A DNA stretch of 64,000 nt from Pseudomonas sp. S30 (GTDB lineage Bacteria > Pseudomonadota > Gammaproteobacteria > Pseudomonadales > Pseudomonadaceae), in assembly GCF_016518545.1 (NCBI RefSeq), contig NZ_JACVTO010000003.1:248001-312000 (forward strand). The letters run 5' to 3'. A model generated the notes under the pieces. That model ran no database searches and was not told the origin of the DNA. It saw nothing but the letters and a program-made list of their open reading frames with translations. Positions 48,473 through 59,643 of this stretch are shown here, piece by piece. The translations under genes and the position numbers were made by a program. Positions within the stretch are counted from its first letter, which is position 1; each line of letters begins with the position of its first letter.

Positions 48473-50210
48473 CGGCAGGCAACTGATAGCTCCAGGTCTC
48501 GGTCAGCACCTTCTCGGTGGTGGCCGGGGCTCCGGTGGTGGATGCCGCATCGGCGGCGGGTTGCTCGGCGGGCTTCTCGACCTTCTCGGCCTTGCCGTGC
48601 TGAGCCTTGGCGTGCTTGGCAGTGGCTTTTTCCGCCTTGGTCTCGGCGGCCTTGTCTTGCTTGGGCGCCTCCACCGGCACGTCACGCAGCAGGGCTGCGC
48701 GCATTTCGGTGGACTTCTTCGGATCCTTGACCTTCAACCGCAGGGTCAGGCGCCAGCCCTTGGTCTCGGGGTTGTAGCGCAGGTTGTTCTCGACCACATC
48801 GGCGTTGTCGCCGACGCTGACCTGGCTGCGCACGGCGGTATCTTCCGGCAGGTCGGCCAGGGCCGGGCCGTAGAAATCGACCAGGAAGGCGATGCTGCCA
48901 TCGGGCTGACGGATCAGGTTGGCCTGCTTGACGTCACCGGTGGAACGCAGGGTCTGCTTGACCCACCCCAGGTCCTTGGGCTGGAACTGCGCTTCGTTGA
49001 TGGTCCAGTGCAGGCGGTAGTTGTACTCGAACGGCTTGCCCGGCTCAGGCAGGGTTTCCGGGCTCCAGAACGCCACGATGTTGTCGTTGGTCTCGTCGGC
49101 AGTGGGGATTTCCACCAGGTCTACGGTACCTTTGCCCCAGTCGCCCTTGGGCTCGATCCAGGCGCTCGGGCGCTTCTGGTAGTTGTCGTCCAGGTCTTCG
49201 AAATCGCTGAAGGCGCGCTGGCGCTGCATCAGGCCGAAGCCGCGCGGGTTCTCCACGCTGAAGTTGCTCACGGCCAGGTGTTTCGGGTTGTTCAGCGGAC
49301 GCCACAGCCACTCGCCGTTGCCAGCGTGAATCGACAAGCCCTCGGAGTCATGCAGGGCCGGACGGTAGTTCTGCACTTTCGACGGCTGGTTCGGGCCGAA
49401 CAGGAACATGCTGGTCAGCGGGGCGATGCCCAGGCGGCTGACGTGATCCCGCAGAAACACCTTGGACTTGACGTCGACCACGGTGTCGTCACCCGGACGC
49501 AGGGTCAGCTTGTAGGCGCCGGTGGAGCGTGGCGAGTCGAGCAGCGCGTAGATCACCAGGTGCTTGTCGGCAGGCTTGGGTTTTTCGATCCAGAACTCGC
49601 GAAAACGCGGGAATTCCTCGCCCGAGGGCAACGCGGTGTCCAGCGCCAGGCCACGGGCCGACAGGCCGTAGGCATGGCCCTTGCCGACCACGCGGAAGTA
49701 GCTCGCGCCCAGCAGGGTCATGATCTCGTCCTGCTTGTCGGCCTTGTTGATCGGGTACAGCACGCGGAACCCGGCGTAACCCAGGTTCTTGGTGGCGTCG
49801 GCATCGTGGGGCACGTCGCCGAACTCGAAGCGGTTCGGGTCGTACTTGATTTCCTCGACCTTGTTGGCGGTGATCTCGTTGATGGTCACCGGCGTGTCGA
49901 AGTGCATGCCCTGATGGTAGAAGGACAGCTTGAAGGGGGTCTTGTCGTCGGCCCATTCGGCCTTGGACTGGATGAAGCGGATCTTCTGGTAGTCGGCGTA
50001 CTTCATGTCGCGGAATACCGGCGGCAGGTTGCTCTTCGGAGCCTCGAACTTCTGCCCGGCCAGATCCTTCGCCTTGGCGGCGACATCGTCAAGGTTGAAT
50101 GCCCACAGCTGGCCAGCGCTCATCAGGCCAACCAGCGCTGCGCCTGCCAACACGGCCTTGCGCAGCCGCTTGCCGGGGATTCTTGGTGCATTACAGGGAC
50201 TTACAATCAC
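48465..50210 (-). CDS. opgG: Glucans biosynthesis protein G, periplasmic
   Basis: This 581-residue secreted protein works with OpgH to add branches to, or release, periplasmic glucans. The signal peptide spans about residues 1-37 ([22 protein letters not shown]) and the mature start is [15 protein letters not shown]. The body is typical OpgG ([52 protein letters not shown]). Close to the end a Lys/Ala/Glu-rich stretch of about 60 residues comes before the final strand [13 protein letters not shown] at 50210 has GAGGG eight bases upstream. Confidence 0.94.
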   Translation of the reverse strand: MIVSPCNAPRIPGKRLRKAVLAGAALVGLMSAGQLWAFNLDDVAAKAKDLAGQKFEAPKSNLPPVFRDMKYADYQKIRFIQSKAEWADDKTPFKLSFYHQGMHFDTPVTINEITANKVEEIKYDPNRFEFGDVPHDADATKNLGYAGFRVLYPINKADKQDEIMTLLGASYFRVVGKGHAYGLSARGLALDTALPSGEEFPRFREFWIEKPKPADKHLVIYALLDSPRSTGAYKLTLRPGDDTVVDVKSKVFLRDHVSRLGIAPLTSMFLFGPNQPSKVQNYRPALHDSEGLSIHAGNGEWLWRPLNNPKHLAVSNFSVENPRGFGLMQRQRAFSDFEDLDDNYQKRPSAWIEPKGDWGKGTVDLVEIPTADETNDNIVAFWSPETLPEPGKPFEYNYRLHWTINEAQFQPKDLGWVKQTLRSTGDVKQANLIRQPDGSIAFLVDFYGPALADLPEDTAVRSQVSVGDNADVVENNLRYNPETKGWRLTLRLKVKDPKKSTEMRAALLRDVPVEAPKQDKAAETKAEKATAKHAKAQHGKAEKVEKPAEQPAADAASTTGAPATTEKVLTETWSYQLPADE

Positions 50211-50534
50211 GAGCAACCCTCGCCGTAAACAGATCATGAAACCAACGGCCAGCGACCAATGCCGGGTTGGCGAGCACTGTTCGGACCCCGCAAGGGCGCA
50301 ATGATTCCCTAGGCGGATCCAGACAACGCTCGAGTCAGGGTGAAACGAGCCTGCGAATGCAGGCCCACGTAGCGCGCGATTATCCAGCAGGCTGAGTGAC
50401 AACGCATCATGCTTAACAAACTATTTATCAGCCGAATCGGCAAAACCTGTAGGAGTGGTTTTATCCGCGAAGCAGAGACTGCGGCGTCTGGTACAGGCTG
50501 GAACCGTGAGAGCGGGTTACCCACGCGCTGGGTA
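50211..50534 (-). promoter_or_regulatory. opgG upstream region
   Basis: This 324-bp stretch holds no gene that I can support. It should contain the opgGH promoter. There is an AT-richer part at about 50395-50440 and a single REP-like half-element at 50446-50472. I see no clear sigma-54 or RpoH motif. Confidence 0.4.
50446..50472. repeat. Single REP-like half-element
   Basis: CCTGTAGGAGTGGTTTTATC followed by CGCGAAG resembles one half of the common P. putida intergenic repeat. No partner in the opposite orientation lies nearby. Confidence 0.5.
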
Positions 50535-50972
50535 TCAAATTTGTAACATGAAGGTTACCGGGCCATCGTTGACCAGGTGCACCTGCATGTCCGCCCCGAA
50601 CCGACCGGTCTGCACCACTGCGTGCTGGTTGCGGGCCTGCTGCACCAGGTAGTCGAACAGCTCGGCACCCAGTGCCGCCGGCGCTGCCGTGGAGAACCCC
50701 GGGCGCATGCCGCTGCGGGTGTCCGCTGCCAGGGTGAACTGCGACACCAGCAACAGGCCGCCACCGACGTCCTTGAGCGAGAGGTTCATCTTGCCGTTGG
50801 GGTCGCTGAACACCCGATAATTCAACAGCTTGTGCAAGAGCTTGTCGGCGTGTTCGCGGGTATCGTCCGGCTCGACCGCCACCAGCACCAGCAACCCCTG
50901 GTCCACGGCGCCGACCACCTCACCGTCGACCTCCACTCGTGCCCCACGAACCCGTTGCAGCAGCCCCTTCAT
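50535..50972 (-). CDS. dtd: D-aminoacyl-tRNA deacylase
   Basis: This 145-residue enzyme removes D-amino acids wrongly attached to tRNA. Both active-site motifs are present: [17 protein letters not shown] and the C-terminal NDGPVTF. The N-terminus [20 protein letters not shown] is typical. Its start overlaps the proline iminopeptidase stop by four bases (ATGA), so they are coupled. Confidence 0.96.
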   Translation of the reverse strand: MKGLLQRVRGARVEVDGEVVGAVDQGLLVLVAVEPDDTREHADKLLHKLLNYRVFSDPNGKMNLSLKDVGGGLLLVSQFTLAADTRSGMRPGFSTAAPAALGAELFDYLVQQARNQHAVVQTGRFGADMQVHLVNDGPVTFMLQI

Positions 50973-51940
50973 GCTTCTTCCAGAGGCAGGTCCAGCAGGC
51001 GCCGGGCCATCTGGTCGGCGGCACGCACCAGGGCATCGGTGATCCCTGGTTCCGAGGCCGCGTGGCCGGCGTCGCGAATCACCTTCAGCTCACTGTTGGG
51101 CCAGGCCTGATGCAGTTCCCAGGCGTTGTCCAGCGGGCAGATCACATCGTAGCGGCCATGCACGATCACCGCCGGCAGGTGGGCGATCCTGGGCATGTCG
51201 CGGATCAGTTGATCCTGCTCGAGGAAGGCGTTGTGGGTGAAGTAGTGGCATTCGATCCGGGCGATGGACAATGCTCGCTGCGGCTCGGAGAAGCGGTCCA
51301 CCACCAGCGGGTTCGGCCGCAGGGTCGCGGTACGCCCTTCCCAGGTCGACCAGGCCTTGGCCGCCTGCATCTGGGCGATCTGGTCGTGACCGGTAAGGCG
51401 CTTGTGGAAGGCCTTGACCAGGTCGCCGCGCTCTTCCTGGGGAATCGGCGCGATGTAGTCCTGCCAGTAGTCGGGGAACAGACGGCTGGCGCCGGCCTGG
51501 TAGAACCATTCGATTTCCTGCGGGCGGCACAGGAAGATGCCGCGCAGGATCAGGCCGTGCACGCGCTCCGGGTGTTTCTGGGCGTAGGCCAGTGCCAGGG
51601 TCGAGCCCCAGGAACCGCCGAACAGCACCCACTTGTCGATGCCCAGGTGCTCACGAATGCGCTCCAGGTCTTCGACCAGGTGCCAGGTGGTGTTGTTCTC
51701 CAGGCTGGCATGGGGAGTGGAGCGCCCGCAGCCGCGCTGGTCGAAGGTGACGATGCGGTACAGGTTGGGGTCGAAATAGCAACGGCTCTGGGCGTCGCAA
51801 CCCGCCCCCGGGCCTCCGTGGATGAACACCACCGGCAGACCTTCGGGCGAACCGCTTTCGTCGACATACAACACATGCGGCGCTTCCACGGCCAGATCGT
51901 GCCGGGCGTAGGGTTTGATCTGAGGGTAGAGGGTCTGCAT
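50969..51940 (-). CDS. pip: Proline iminopeptidase
   Basis: This 323-residue alpha/beta hydrolase cleaves N-terminal proline from peptides. It has the oxyanion-site [20 protein letters not shown] (20 residues), [13 protein letters not shown], the nucleophile in [19 protein letters not shown] with the Asp and DAGHAASE with the His. ATG at 51940 was chosen for the family start [12 protein letters not shown]. It lies 122 bp downstream of hutG and is probably a separate unit with dtd. Confidence 0.95.
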   Translation of the reverse strand: MQTLYPQIKPYARHDLAVEAPHVLYVDESGSPEGLPVVFIHGGPGAGCDAQSRCYFDPNLYRIVTFDQRGCGRSTPHASLENNTTWHLVEDLERIREHLGIDKWVLFGGSWGSTLALAYAQKHPERVHGLILRGIFLCRPQEIEWFYQAGASRLFPDYWQDYIAPIPQEERGDLVKAFHKRLTGHDQIAQMQAAKAWSTWEGRTATLRPNPLVVDRFSEPQRALSIARIECHYFTHNAFLEQDQLIRDMPRIAHLPAVIVHGRYDVICPLDNAWELHQAWPNSELKVIRDAGHAASEPGITDALVRAADQMARRLLDLPLEEA

Positions 51941-52062
51941 TGCGCACTCCATGAAGGGCTGATCTTCGGCAGGTGCCATCATAAACCCGATTCGTCGCCA
52001 GGCGCATGCACGGCGTGCTCGATCCTTTCCTGCCCTGCCCTGCCCTCGGCGTCGAACCGCAT

Positions 52063-52866
52063 TCAGCGCCCGTAGCGCTCCCGTCCCCAGGCCAGCATGG
52101 CTTCGAGCAGGCGCTGCAGCACTGCCTGGGTGGGCTGGGCGAGGTCTTCGCGGTAGGCGAAGGGTTCCACTTCCTCCATGTAGGTGCGTTGCGCCAATTC
52201 CAGCTGCACGGCGTGGACATGCTGCACCGGATCGCCATAGTGACGGGTGATGTGACCGCCCTTGAAGCGCCCGTTGAGCACATGGCGGTAGCCTGGCGCC
52301 TGGGCGCACACCGACTCGAGACGCTCGGCCAGTGCCGGATCGCAGCTGGCGCCGTTGAAGGTGCCGAGGTTGAAGTCCGGCAGGGTGCCGTCGAACAGGT
52401 GGGGAATGTGCGCGCGAATCGAATGGGCGTCCCACAGCAAGGCATAGCCGAACGCGTCGCGAAGGCGCTCGAGTTCATCGCGCAGTGTCCTGTGGTAAGG
52501 CCGCCAGATGGTGTCCAGGTAGCCGGCCCGCTCCTCGGCGCCAGGCGCGCGGCCGTCCTCGAACAAGGGCTGGCCATCGAACAGCGTGGCCGGGAACAGT
52601 CCCGTGGTGGCCCCGGCGTACAGCGGCGCGTCGTCGTCGGGGCGGTTGAGGTCGATGACGAACCGCGAGTACTCGGCCGCCACCACGCTGGCGCCCATGC
52701 CAGCCACGAACTCGTACAGCCGGGGGATGTGCCAGTCGGTGTCCGGCAGGCTGCGTGCTGCCGGCACCAGCCCGTGGCGAACCGTGGGCGTGAGCCCCAG
52801 GCCCGCGTGGGGCATGCTCACCAGCAGCGGCAGCGTGCCGCGATGAAAACTCAGAACCTTGTCCAT
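52063..52866 (-). CDS. hutG: N-formylglutamate deformylase
   Basis: This 267-residue metal-dependent amidohydrolase releases formate and glutamate from N-formylglutamate, the last step of the five-step Pseudomonas histidine pathway. Motifs: LLVSMPHAGLGL, DTDWHIPRLYEF, YSRFVIDLNRPDDDAPLYAG and LWDAHSIRAHIP. ATG at 52866 follows GAGG. It is the last hut gene, 10 bp after hutI. The preceding deiminase HutF is not in the window. Confidence 0.94.
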   Translation of the reverse strand: MDKVLSFHRGTLPLLVSMPHAGLGLTPTVRHGLVPAARSLPDTDWHIPRLYEFVAGMGASVVAAEYSRFVIDLNRPDDDAPLYAGATTGLFPATLFDGQPLFEDGRAPGAEERAGYLDTIWRPYHRTLRDELERLRDAFGYALLWDAHSIRAHIPHLFDGTLPDFNLGTFNGASCDPALAERLESVCAQAPGYRHVLNGRFKGGHITRHYGDPVQHVHAVQLELAQRTYMEEVEPFAYREDLAQPTQAVLQRLLEAMLAWGRERYGR

Positions 52867-52876
52867 GACGCCTCGC

Positions 52877-54082
52877 TCAATGGGAAATTTCATGACCCAG
52901 GCGCACGATGCGCCGGGGCAGTTCGCCGCCTAGCCAGTAGGCGAGGTCGGCGGGACGGTCGATCTGCCAGGCGATGAAGTCGGCCACCTTGCCCACCTCC
53001 AGCGACCCGTGGCTGTCGCCCAGCCCCAGGGCCATGGCGGCATGCAGGGTGACCCCGGCCAGGGCTTCTTCCGGCGTCAGGCGGAACAGGGTGCAGCCCA
53101 TGTTCAGCATCAGGCGCAGCGACAGTACCGGCGAGGTGCCAGGGTTGAGGTCGCTGGACAGGGCGATCTTCACCCCGTGGCGACGCAGGGCGTCCATCGG
53201 CGGCAGTTGGGTTTCGCGCAGGAAATAGAAGGCGCCAGGCAGCAGCACGGCGACGGTACCCGCCTCGGCCATGGCGATGGCGTCTTCCTCGGTCATGAAC
53301 TCCAGATGATCGGCCGACAGCGCATGATGACGCGCCGCCAGGCTGGAGCCGTGCAGCGACGACAACTGCTCGGCGTGCAGCTTCACCGGCAAGCCCAGCT
53401 CATGGGCCTTGAGAAACACCCGCTCGACCTGCGCCGGCGAGAACGCCAGGTGTTCGCAGAAGGCGTCCACCGCATCCACCAGCCCCTCGGCAGCCAACGC
53501 CGGCAGCATCTGCTCGCACACCAGCGCGATGTAGTCGTCGGCACGCCCGGCGTACTCCGGCGGCAGGGCGTGGGCGGCCAGGCAGGTGGTACGGATCGTC
53601 ACCGGCAGCTCTTCGGCCAGGCGCCGGGCCACGCGCAGCATCTTGCGCTCGTTGGCCAGGTCCAGCCCATAACCGGACTTGATCTCCAGGGTGGTCACCC
53701 CTTCGCGCAGCAGCGCCAGCACGCGCTGGCGTGCGCTGGCCAGCAGATCGTCCTCGCTGGCCGCGCGGGTGGCGCGCACGGTGCTGGCGATGCCGCCGCC
53801 CTGGGCGGCGATCTCGGCGTAGCTCACCCCTTGCAGGCGCTGCTCGAACTCGCCGCTGCGGTTGCCGCCGAACACGGCGTGGGTGTGGCAGTCGATAAGC
53901 CCCGGGGTGACCCAGGCGCCACCCAGGTCGACCACGCGCTCGGCGTCGACCGGCGACAGTTCGGCCTGCGGGCCGATCCATTCGATCGAGCCTGCCTGGG
54001 TCACGATCGCTGCGTCCTCGATGATCGAGTAGCGACCACCGGCCATGGTCGCGACGTGACAGTGCTGCCAGAGGGTTCTCAT
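52877..54082 (-). CDS. hutI: Imidazolonepropionase
   Basis: This 401-residue amidohydrolase opens the imidazolone ring to give N-formimino-glutamate. The metal site is in [20 protein letters not shown], with further ligands around [12 protein letters not shown] and [14 protein letters not shown] at 54082 gives the usual [13 protein letters not shown] start. It lies 15 bp after hutT and 10 bp before hutG. Confidence 0.95.
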   Translation of the reverse strand: MRTLWQHCHVATMAGGRYSIIEDAAIVTQAGSIEWIGPQAELSPVDAERVVDLGGAWVTPGLIDCHTHAVFGGNRSGEFEQRLQGVSYAEIAAQGGGIASTVRATRAASEDDLLASARQRVLALLREGVTTLEIKSGYGLDLANERKMLRVARRLAEELPVTIRTTCLAAHALPPEYAGRADDYIALVCEQMLPALAAEGLVDAVDAFCEHLAFSPAQVERVFLKAHELGLPVKLHAEQLSSLHGSSLAARHHALSADHLEFMTEEDAIAMAEAGTVAVLLPGAFYFLRETQLPPMDALRRHGVKIALSSDLNPGTSPVLSLRLMLNMGCTLFRLTPEEALAGVTLHAAMALGLGDSHGSLEVGKVADFIAWQIDRPADLAYWLGGELPRRIVRLGHEISH

Positions 54083-54097
54083 AAGGCTCTCCACAAG

Positions 54098-55501
54098 TCA
54101 GCGGTGCAACTCGGCCTGCACCCGGGCGACCTGGCCACCCCCTGCGCGCGGCTTGCACCACAGCAGATAGGACAGCACCAGGAACGCCACCCACGCCACG
54201 CCGACCAGCAGCGCCGCCTGGGTGTCCGGGAAGTAACCGAGCACACCGAAAATGAACACCATGAACAGGATCGCCAGCGCCGGCCCCCAGGGCCAGAACG
54301 GCACCGGGAATGCCAGCGCAGCGACCTGCTCGCGATCCAGGCGCCGGCGCAGGGCGATCTGGGTGACGAGGATCATCAGCCAGACCCACACCGTGGCGAA
54401 GGTGGCGATGGAGGCGATCAGCAGGAACACGTTCTCCGGGATCAGGTAGTTGAGCAACACCCCCAGCAGCAGCGCCGCGCCCATCACCAGCACCGTCAGC
54501 CACGGCACGCCCTGGCGCGACAGCCGGGCGAAACCGCGCGGAGCCTGGCCCTGCTCGGCCAGCCCGTAGAGCATGCGGCCGGCGCCGAAGATGTCGCTAT
54601 TGATCGCCGACACGGCTGCCGAGATCACCACCACGTTGAGCAGCGCCGCCGCCGAGCCGATGCCCAGGTGGCTGAAGATCTGCACGAACGGGCTGCCCTG
54701 GGTGCCGATCTGCGGCCAGGGGTACAGGCACATGAGCACGAACAGGGTGAGCACGTAGAACAGCAGGATGCGCAGCGGCACGGCGTTGATCGCCTTGGGA
54801 ATGACGCGCCTGGGGTCCTGCGCCTCGCCGGCGGTGATGCCGATGATCTCGATGCCGCCGAAGGCGAACATCACCACCGCGAACGAGGCGATCAACCCGC
54901 CGACGCCGTTGGGCAGGAAGCCACCGTGGGCGAACAGGTTGTCGATGCCGGACGGCCCAGCGCTGCCGCCCGGGCTCAGGCCGAACGCCATGATGCCGAA
55001 ACCGGCGAGGATCATCGCCACGATGGCGCCGACCTTGAGCAGCGACAGCCAGAACTCCAGCTCGCCGAACACCTTGACGCTGCACAGGTTCAGCGCGCCG
55101 ATCAGCAGCACGATGCCCAGCACCCAGATCCAGCGCGGCACCTCGGGAAACCAGAAACCCATGTAGATGCCGAAGGCGGTGACGTCGGCGATGCAGACGA
55201 TGATCATCTCGAAGGCGTAGGTCCAGCCGAGCACAAAGCCGGCCAAGGGACCGAGGTAGGTGCTGGCGTACTGCCCGAACGAGCCGGCCACGGGATTGTG
55301 CACGGCCATCTCGCCCAGCGCGCGCATGACCATGAACACCGCCGCGCCGCCGATCAGGTAGGCCAGCAGCACGGCCGGGCCCGCCATCTGGATGGCCGAG
55401 GCCGAGCCGTAGAACAGCCCGGTGCCGATGGCCGAGCCCAGGGCCATGAAGCGGATGTGCCGGGCGGTGAGCCCGCGCTTGAGTCCTTGTGCTTGATGCA
55501 T
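54098..55501 (-). CDS. hutT: Histidine permease HutT (amino acid-polyamine family)
   Basis: This 467-residue transporter has twelve membrane helices of the AAT family (APC superfamily). The N-terminus is [20 protein letters not shown], then [20 protein letters not shown], and [16 protein letters not shown] in the middle. Its place between hutH and hutI points to histidine uptake; specificity rests on position rather than sequence. The 224 bp upstream, to hutH, hold no gene. Confidence 0.88.
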   Translation of the reverse strand: MHQAQGLKRGLTARHIRFMALGSAIGTGLFYGSASAIQMAGPAVLLAYLIGGAAVFMVMRALGEMAVHNPVAGSFGQYASTYLGPLAGFVLGWTYAFEMIIVCIADVTAFGIYMGFWFPEVPRWIWVLGIVLLIGALNLCSVKVFGELEFWLSLLKVGAIVAMILAGFGIMAFGLSPGGSAGPSGIDNLFAHGGFLPNGVGGLIASFAVVMFAFGGIEIIGITAGEAQDPRRVIPKAINAVPLRILLFYVLTLFVLMCLYPWPQIGTQGSPFVQIFSHLGIGSAAALLNVVVISAAVSAINSDIFGAGRMLYGLAEQGQAPRGFARLSRQGVPWLTVLVMGAALLLGVLLNYLIPENVFLLIASIATFATVWVWLMILVTQIALRRRLDREQVAALAFPVPFWPWGPALAILFMVFIFGVLGYFPDTQAALLVGVAWVAFLVLSYLLWCKPRAGGGQVARVQAELHR

Positions 55502-55725
55502 GGTTCGTCCTTATCGTGATGTAGACGCGGGGTCGGTCGCGATCCAGTGGCGGCCTGGGACCTCCCGCGAGCAGCACCATCGCCCCCAGCGGGCGCGGCG
55601 CCTCGTCGCGGTGATCCCGCAATGGCGGCAACCCCGGCCCACCCGCATTCAACCGCAATCCAGCGCTGGCCGAGGGCCGCTGCCCGCCCTATCGCGGGCG
55701 TGAAGCCAGCCCTACCAGCGGTCGG

Positions 55726-57258
55726 TCACAGGCTGGGCAACACGCCCGCCGGCAGCAGCGGGGTCAGGCACGCTCGCCCCAGCAGTTCCACCGCCACTTC
55801 GATGTCCGGGGCGAAGAAGCGGTCGCGGTCATAGTGCGGCACTTCGCGGCGCAGCATCTGCCGGGCCTGTTCCAGCTTGGCGGAGGTCTTCAGCCCCTCG
55901 CGCAGGTCCAGACCCTGACAGGCGCCGAGCCATTCGATGGCCAGTACGCCCCGGGTGTTATCGGCCATTTCCCACAGTCGCTTGCCCGCAGCCGGTGCCA
56001 TGGACACGTGGTCTTCCTGGTTGGCCGAAGTCGGCAGGCTGTCGACGCTGTGGGGGTGCGACAGCGCCTTGTTCTCGCTGGCCAGCGCCGCCGCCGTGAC
56101 CTGGGCGATCATGAAGCCGGAGTTCACCCCGCCGTTCTCCACCAGGAACGGCGGCAACTGCGACATGTGCTTATCCATCATCAGCGAGATGCGCCGCTCG
56201 CTCAGGGCGCCGATCTCGGCGATGGCCAGCGCCAGGTTGTCGGCGGCCATGGCCACGGGTTCGGCGTGGAAGTTGCCCCCGGAGATCACCTCGTCTTCGG
56301 CGGCGAACACCAGCGGGTTGTCCGACACCGCGTTGGCCTCCACCGCCAGCACCTCGGCGGCCTGGCGCATCTGGGTGAGGCAGGCGCCCATCACCTGCGG
56401 CTGGCAGCGCAGCGAGTACGGATCCTGCACCTTGCCGCAGTGCTTGTGCGATTGCGACACCTCGCTGGCCTCGCCCAACAGGTCGCGGTAGCAGGCGGCC
56501 GCGTCGATCTGGCCGCGCTGGCCACGCACCTCGTGCACCCGCGCATCGAACGGCGAGCGCGACCCCAGCGCCGCCTCCACGGTAAGGGCACCGCAGGCGA
56601 TGGCGGCGGCGAACAGGTCCTCGGCCTGGAACAGCCCGCGCAAGGCGTAGGCGGTGGAGGCCTGGGTGCCGTTAAGCAGCGCCAGCCCCTCCTTGGCCGC
56701 CAGGGTCAGCGGCTCCAGGCCCGCCACCGCCAGCGCTTCGCGGGCGTCCAGCCACTGCCCGCGGTGCCGGGCCTTGCCCTCGCCGAGCAAGACCAGCGAC
56801 ATGTGCGCCAGCGGCGCCAGGTCGCCGGAAGCGCCGACCGACCCCTTGAGCGGGATGTGCGGGTAGACCTCGGCATTGACCAGCGCGATGAGCGCATCGA
56901 TCACCAGCCGGCGAATGCCGGAGAAGCCACGGGCCAGGCTGTTGACCTTCAGCACCATGATCAAGCGCACCAGCGCGTCGTCCAGCGGCGCGCCGATACC
57001 GGCCGCATGGGACAGCACCAGCGAGCGTTGCAGGTTCTCCAGGTCGTGGCTGGCGATGCGAGTGGAGGCCAGCAGCCCGAAGCCGGTGTTGATGCCATAG
57101 GCGGTGCGGTCCTCGGCGAGGATGCGCTCGACGCAGGCGACGCTGGCGTCGATGGCGGTGGCGGCCCCCGGATGCAGGCTCAGACGCACCGGTGCCTGGT
57201 GGATGCGGCGCAACTGGGCCAATGTCAGCTGGCCAGGCGTGAGGGTCAAAGCGTCCAT
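55726..57258 (-). CDS. hutH: Histidine ammonia-lyase
   Basis: This 510-residue enzyme turns histidine into urocanate and ammonia. The cofactor 4-methylideneimidazole-5-one forms from Ala143-Ser144-Gly145 in [16 protein letters not shown]. Other active-site parts are the Tyr in [46 protein letters not shown] and [10 protein letters not shown]. This is the functional histidase of the cluster. It lies 22 bp after a related gene that lacks the cofactor tripeptide. Confidence 0.96.
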   Translation of the reverse strand: MDALTLTPGQLTLAQLRRIHQAPVRLSLHPGAATAIDASVACVERILAEDRTAYGINTGFGLLASTRIASHDLENLQRSLVLSHAAGIGAPLDDALVRLIMVLKVNSLARGFSGIRRLVIDALIALVNAEVYPHIPLKGSVGASGDLAPLAHMSLVLLGEGKARHRGQWLDAREALAVAGLEPLTLAAKEGLALLNGTQASTAYALRGLFQAEDLFAAAIACGALTVEAALGSRSPFDARVHEVRGQRGQIDAAACYRDLLGEASEVSQSHKHCGKVQDPYSLRCQPQVMGACLTQMRQAAEVLAVEANAVSDNPLVFAAEDEVISGGNFHAEPVAMAADNLALAIAEIGALSERRISLMMDKHMSQLPPFLVENGGVNSGFMIAQVTAAALASENKALSHPHSVDSLPTSANQEDHVSMAPAAGKRLWEMADNTRGVLAIEWLGACQGLDLREGLKTSAKLEQARQMLRREVPHYDRDRFFAPDIEVAVELLGRACLTPLLPAGVLPSL

Positions 57259-57280
57259 GTTTCAGCTCCTTGTCGTGATG

Positions 57281-58804
57281 TCAGGGCGTCGCGGCCAGCA
57301 CTGGCTGCGCCAGCCGGGGATCCTTGAGCAGCTCGGCGGCGGCGGCGATGTCCGGCGCCAGCCAGCGGTCCTGGTGGTAGGCTGGCACCGTCTGGCGCAG
57401 CAGGCGCCAGGCGGCATCGGTGCCCGCGCCGAAGCGCAGGTCCTTGAGGAATTCGAAGGCCTGGGCGGCCAGCAGGTACTCGATGGCGAGGATCTGCGTG
57501 CAGTTCTCCAGCACCTGGTGCAGCTTGAGCGCGGCGTTGGTGCCCAGGCTCAGGTGGTCCTCCTGCAAGCCGGAGGTGACGAAGTTGTCGAGCACCGCCG
57601 GTTGCGCCAAGTGCCGGTTCTGCGCGCACAGCGAAGCAGCGACGTACTGGGCGATCATCATTCCCGAATTCACCCCCGGCTCGCTGACCAGGAACGCCGG
57701 AAGGCCGCTGACCAGCGGATTGACCAGGCGATCCAGGCGGCGCTCGGCGATCGAGCCGATCTCGGCCATGGCGATGGCCAGCAGGTCGGCGGCCAGCGCC
57801 ACCGACTGACCATGGGGATTGGCCTGGGACACCACGCGAAACGCCTGGGGCGTGCCCAGCAGCAGCGGATTGTCGTTGGCGCCGTTGAGCTCGGCCTCCA
57901 CCTGGCGTACCGCATGCGCCATCTGGTCGCGCGCCGCACCGTGCACCTGGGGCATGGAACGGATGCTCAGGGCGTCCTGGGTGCGCAGGCCCTCGCCGCG
58001 GGCGATCACCTCGCTGCCGGCCAGTAGCGCCCGCAGTCGCTCGCCCACCACCTGCATGCCGGGATGTGGCTTGAGCGCGATGATCTCGGCGTCGAAGGCG
58101 GCGATCTGGCCGCGCTGGGCCTCGAAGCTCATGGCGCCGATGACATCCGCCCAGTCCAGCAGGCGCTGGGCATCGTCCAGTGCCAGGCTGGCCAGGCCGG
58201 TCATGCAAGGCGTGCCGTTGACCAGGCACAGGCCGTCCTTGGCACCCAGCCGGATCGGTGCCAGGCCCGCGTACGCCAGGGCCTCGGCGGCCTCGACGAT
58301 GCGCCCGCGATGGCTGACCTTGCCAAGGCCCAGCAGGCACACGCCCACATGGGCCATGTGGGTGAGATACCCCACCGATCCCTGGGACGGCACCTGTGGC
58401 GTGATACCGTGTTCGAGCAGCGCCAGCAGCGCGTGCACCACCGCCCGCTGCAAGCCCGACTTGCCATGACTGTAGTTGACCACCGCCGCGCAGATGATCG
58501 CCCGCGTCTGCTCGTCCGGCAGCACCGGGCCGACGCCACAGGCATGGCTGAGCAGGGTGTTGCGCGACAGCGCGGCGAGTTGCTCGCCGGCCAGCGACAC
58601 ATTGCACAGCGCGCCCAGCCCGGTGTTGACGCCATAGGCGCGCTCGCCACTGTCGACGATGCGCCGCACGATGGCCTGGGCATTGTCGATGCGCGCCCAG
58701 GCCTGCGCGGTCAGCTCCAGCCGCGCGCCGTGCCGCGCCACCGCGGCGATGTCCTGCCAACGCACCGGCCGGTCGCCCAGTCGCACCACTTCAGGGTTGC
58801 CCAT
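57281..58804 (-). CDS. Histidine ammonia-lyase-like protein without MIO tripeptide
   Basis: This 507-residue member of the HAL/PAL fold aligns with HutH end to end: AYGVNTGLGALCNV with the active-site Tyr, DALSIRSMPQVHGAARDQMA, NDNPLLLG, SGLPAFLVSEPGVNSGMMIA (20 residues) and LQEDHLSLGTNA. At the cofactor site the sequence is QGSVGYLTHMAHVGVCLLG, where HutH has [22 protein letters not shown]. Exactly Ala-Ser-Gly is missing after Gly145. Without it no MIO can form by the known route, so classical lyase activity is not expected. It sits between hutV and hutH. A HAL-like gene next to this ABC transporter is known in pseudomonads; its role is unclear. Confidence 0.9.
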   Translation of the reverse strand: MGNPEVVRLGDRPVRWQDIAAVARHGARLELTAQAWARIDNAQAIVRRIVDSGERAYGVNTGLGALCNVSLAGEQLAALSRNTLLSHACGVGPVLPDEQTRAIICAAVVNYSHGKSGLQRAVVHALLALLEHGITPQVPSQGSVGYLTHMAHVGVCLLGLGKVSHRGRIVEAAEALAYAGLAPIRLGAKDGLCLVNGTPCMTGLASLALDDAQRLLDWADVIGAMSFEAQRGQIAAFDAEIIALKPHPGMQVVGERLRALLAGSEVIARGEGLRTQDALSIRSMPQVHGAARDQMAHAVRQVEAELNGANDNPLLLGTPQAFRVVSQANPHGQSVALAADLLAIAMAEIGSIAERRLDRLVNPLVSGLPAFLVSEPGVNSGMMIAQYVAASLCAQNRHLAQPAVLDNFVTSGLQEDHLSLGTNAALKLHQVLENCTQILAIEYLLAAQAFEFLKDLRFGAGTDAAWRLLRQTVPAYHQDRWLAPDIAAAAELLKDPRLAQPVLAATP

Positions 58805-58812
58805 GACGCACC

Positions 58813-59643
58813 TCATACCGCCACGGCGCGGCGCTGGACGAAGCGGTCGACGTATTCGTCGGCCGGCGAGTGAAGGATCTCCCGCGGCGTGCCCACCTGG
58901 ATCAGCCGCCCGTCCTTGAGAATGGCGATGCGATTGCCGATGCGCACCGCCTCGTCCAGGTCATGGGTGATGAACACGATGGTCTTGTGCAGGGTATTCT
59001 GCAGCTCCAGCAACTGATCCTGCATCTCGGCGCGGATCAACGGGTCGAGCGCGCTGAACGCCTCGTCCATGAGCAGGATGTCGGTGTCGGCGGCCAGCGC
59101 CCGAGCCAGGCCCACGCGCTGGCGCATGCCGCCGGACAACTGGTGCGGGTACTTCTTCTCGTAGCCCTTCAGGCCCACGGTCTCGATCCACTGCGCGGCA
59201 CGCGCCTGGCACACCGCCTTGCCTTCGCCGCGCACCTTCAGGCCATAGGCGACGTTGTCCAGTACGTTGCGGTGCGGCAACAGGCCGAAGCTCTGGAACA
59301 CCATGCTGATCTTGCGCCGGCGAAAGTCGCGCAGGGCGTCCATGTCGTACTGCAGGATGTCCTGGCCATCGACCAGGATCTGCCCGCTGGTCGGGTCGAT
59401 CAGGCGGTTGAAATGCCGCACCAGGGTGGACTTGCCCGAACCCGAGAGGCCCATGATGACGAAGATCTCGCCGCTGCCGATCGACAGCGACAGGTCGTTG
59501 ACCCCGACCACGCAGCCGGTCTGCGCCAGCACCTGCTCCTTGCCGCGGCCTTCGCGGATCAGTTGCAGCGCCTCGGCGGAGCGCTCGCCGAAGATCTTGA
59601 AGACGTTCTTCACCTCGATCTTGCCCATCGGCTGCTCGCTCAT
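58813..59643 (-). CDS. hutV: Histidine/betaine-type ABC transporter ATPase HutV
   Basis: This 276-residue ATPase of the ProV/OpuAA class has Walker [21 protein letters not shown], the Q loop [14 protein letters not shown], signature [15 protein letters not shown], Walker [14 protein letters not shown] and the switch [13 protein letters not shown]. The usual C-terminal CBS domains of ProV are absent. ATG at 59643 overlaps the permease stop by four bases. It works with HutW and HutX. Confidence 0.92.
   Translation of the reverse strand: MSEQPMGKIEVKNVFKIFGERSAEALQLIREGRGKEQVLAQTGCVVGVNDLSLSIGSGEIFVIMGLSGSGKSTLVRHFNRLIDPTSGQILVDGQDILQYDMDALRDFRRRKISMVFQSFGLLPHRNVLDNVAYGLKVRGEGKAVCQARAAQWIETVGLKGYEKKYPHQLSGGMRQRVGLARALAADTDILLMDEAFSALDPLIRAEMQDQLLELQNTLHKTIVFITHDLDEAVRIGNRIAILKDGRLIQVGTPREILHSPADEYVDRFVQRRAVAV

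Noticed and set aside
55502..55725. Possible small gene or RNA between hutT and hutH
   Set aside because: The 224-bp gap has no convincing start, ribosome site or conserved fold; short open frames here are GC-driven.
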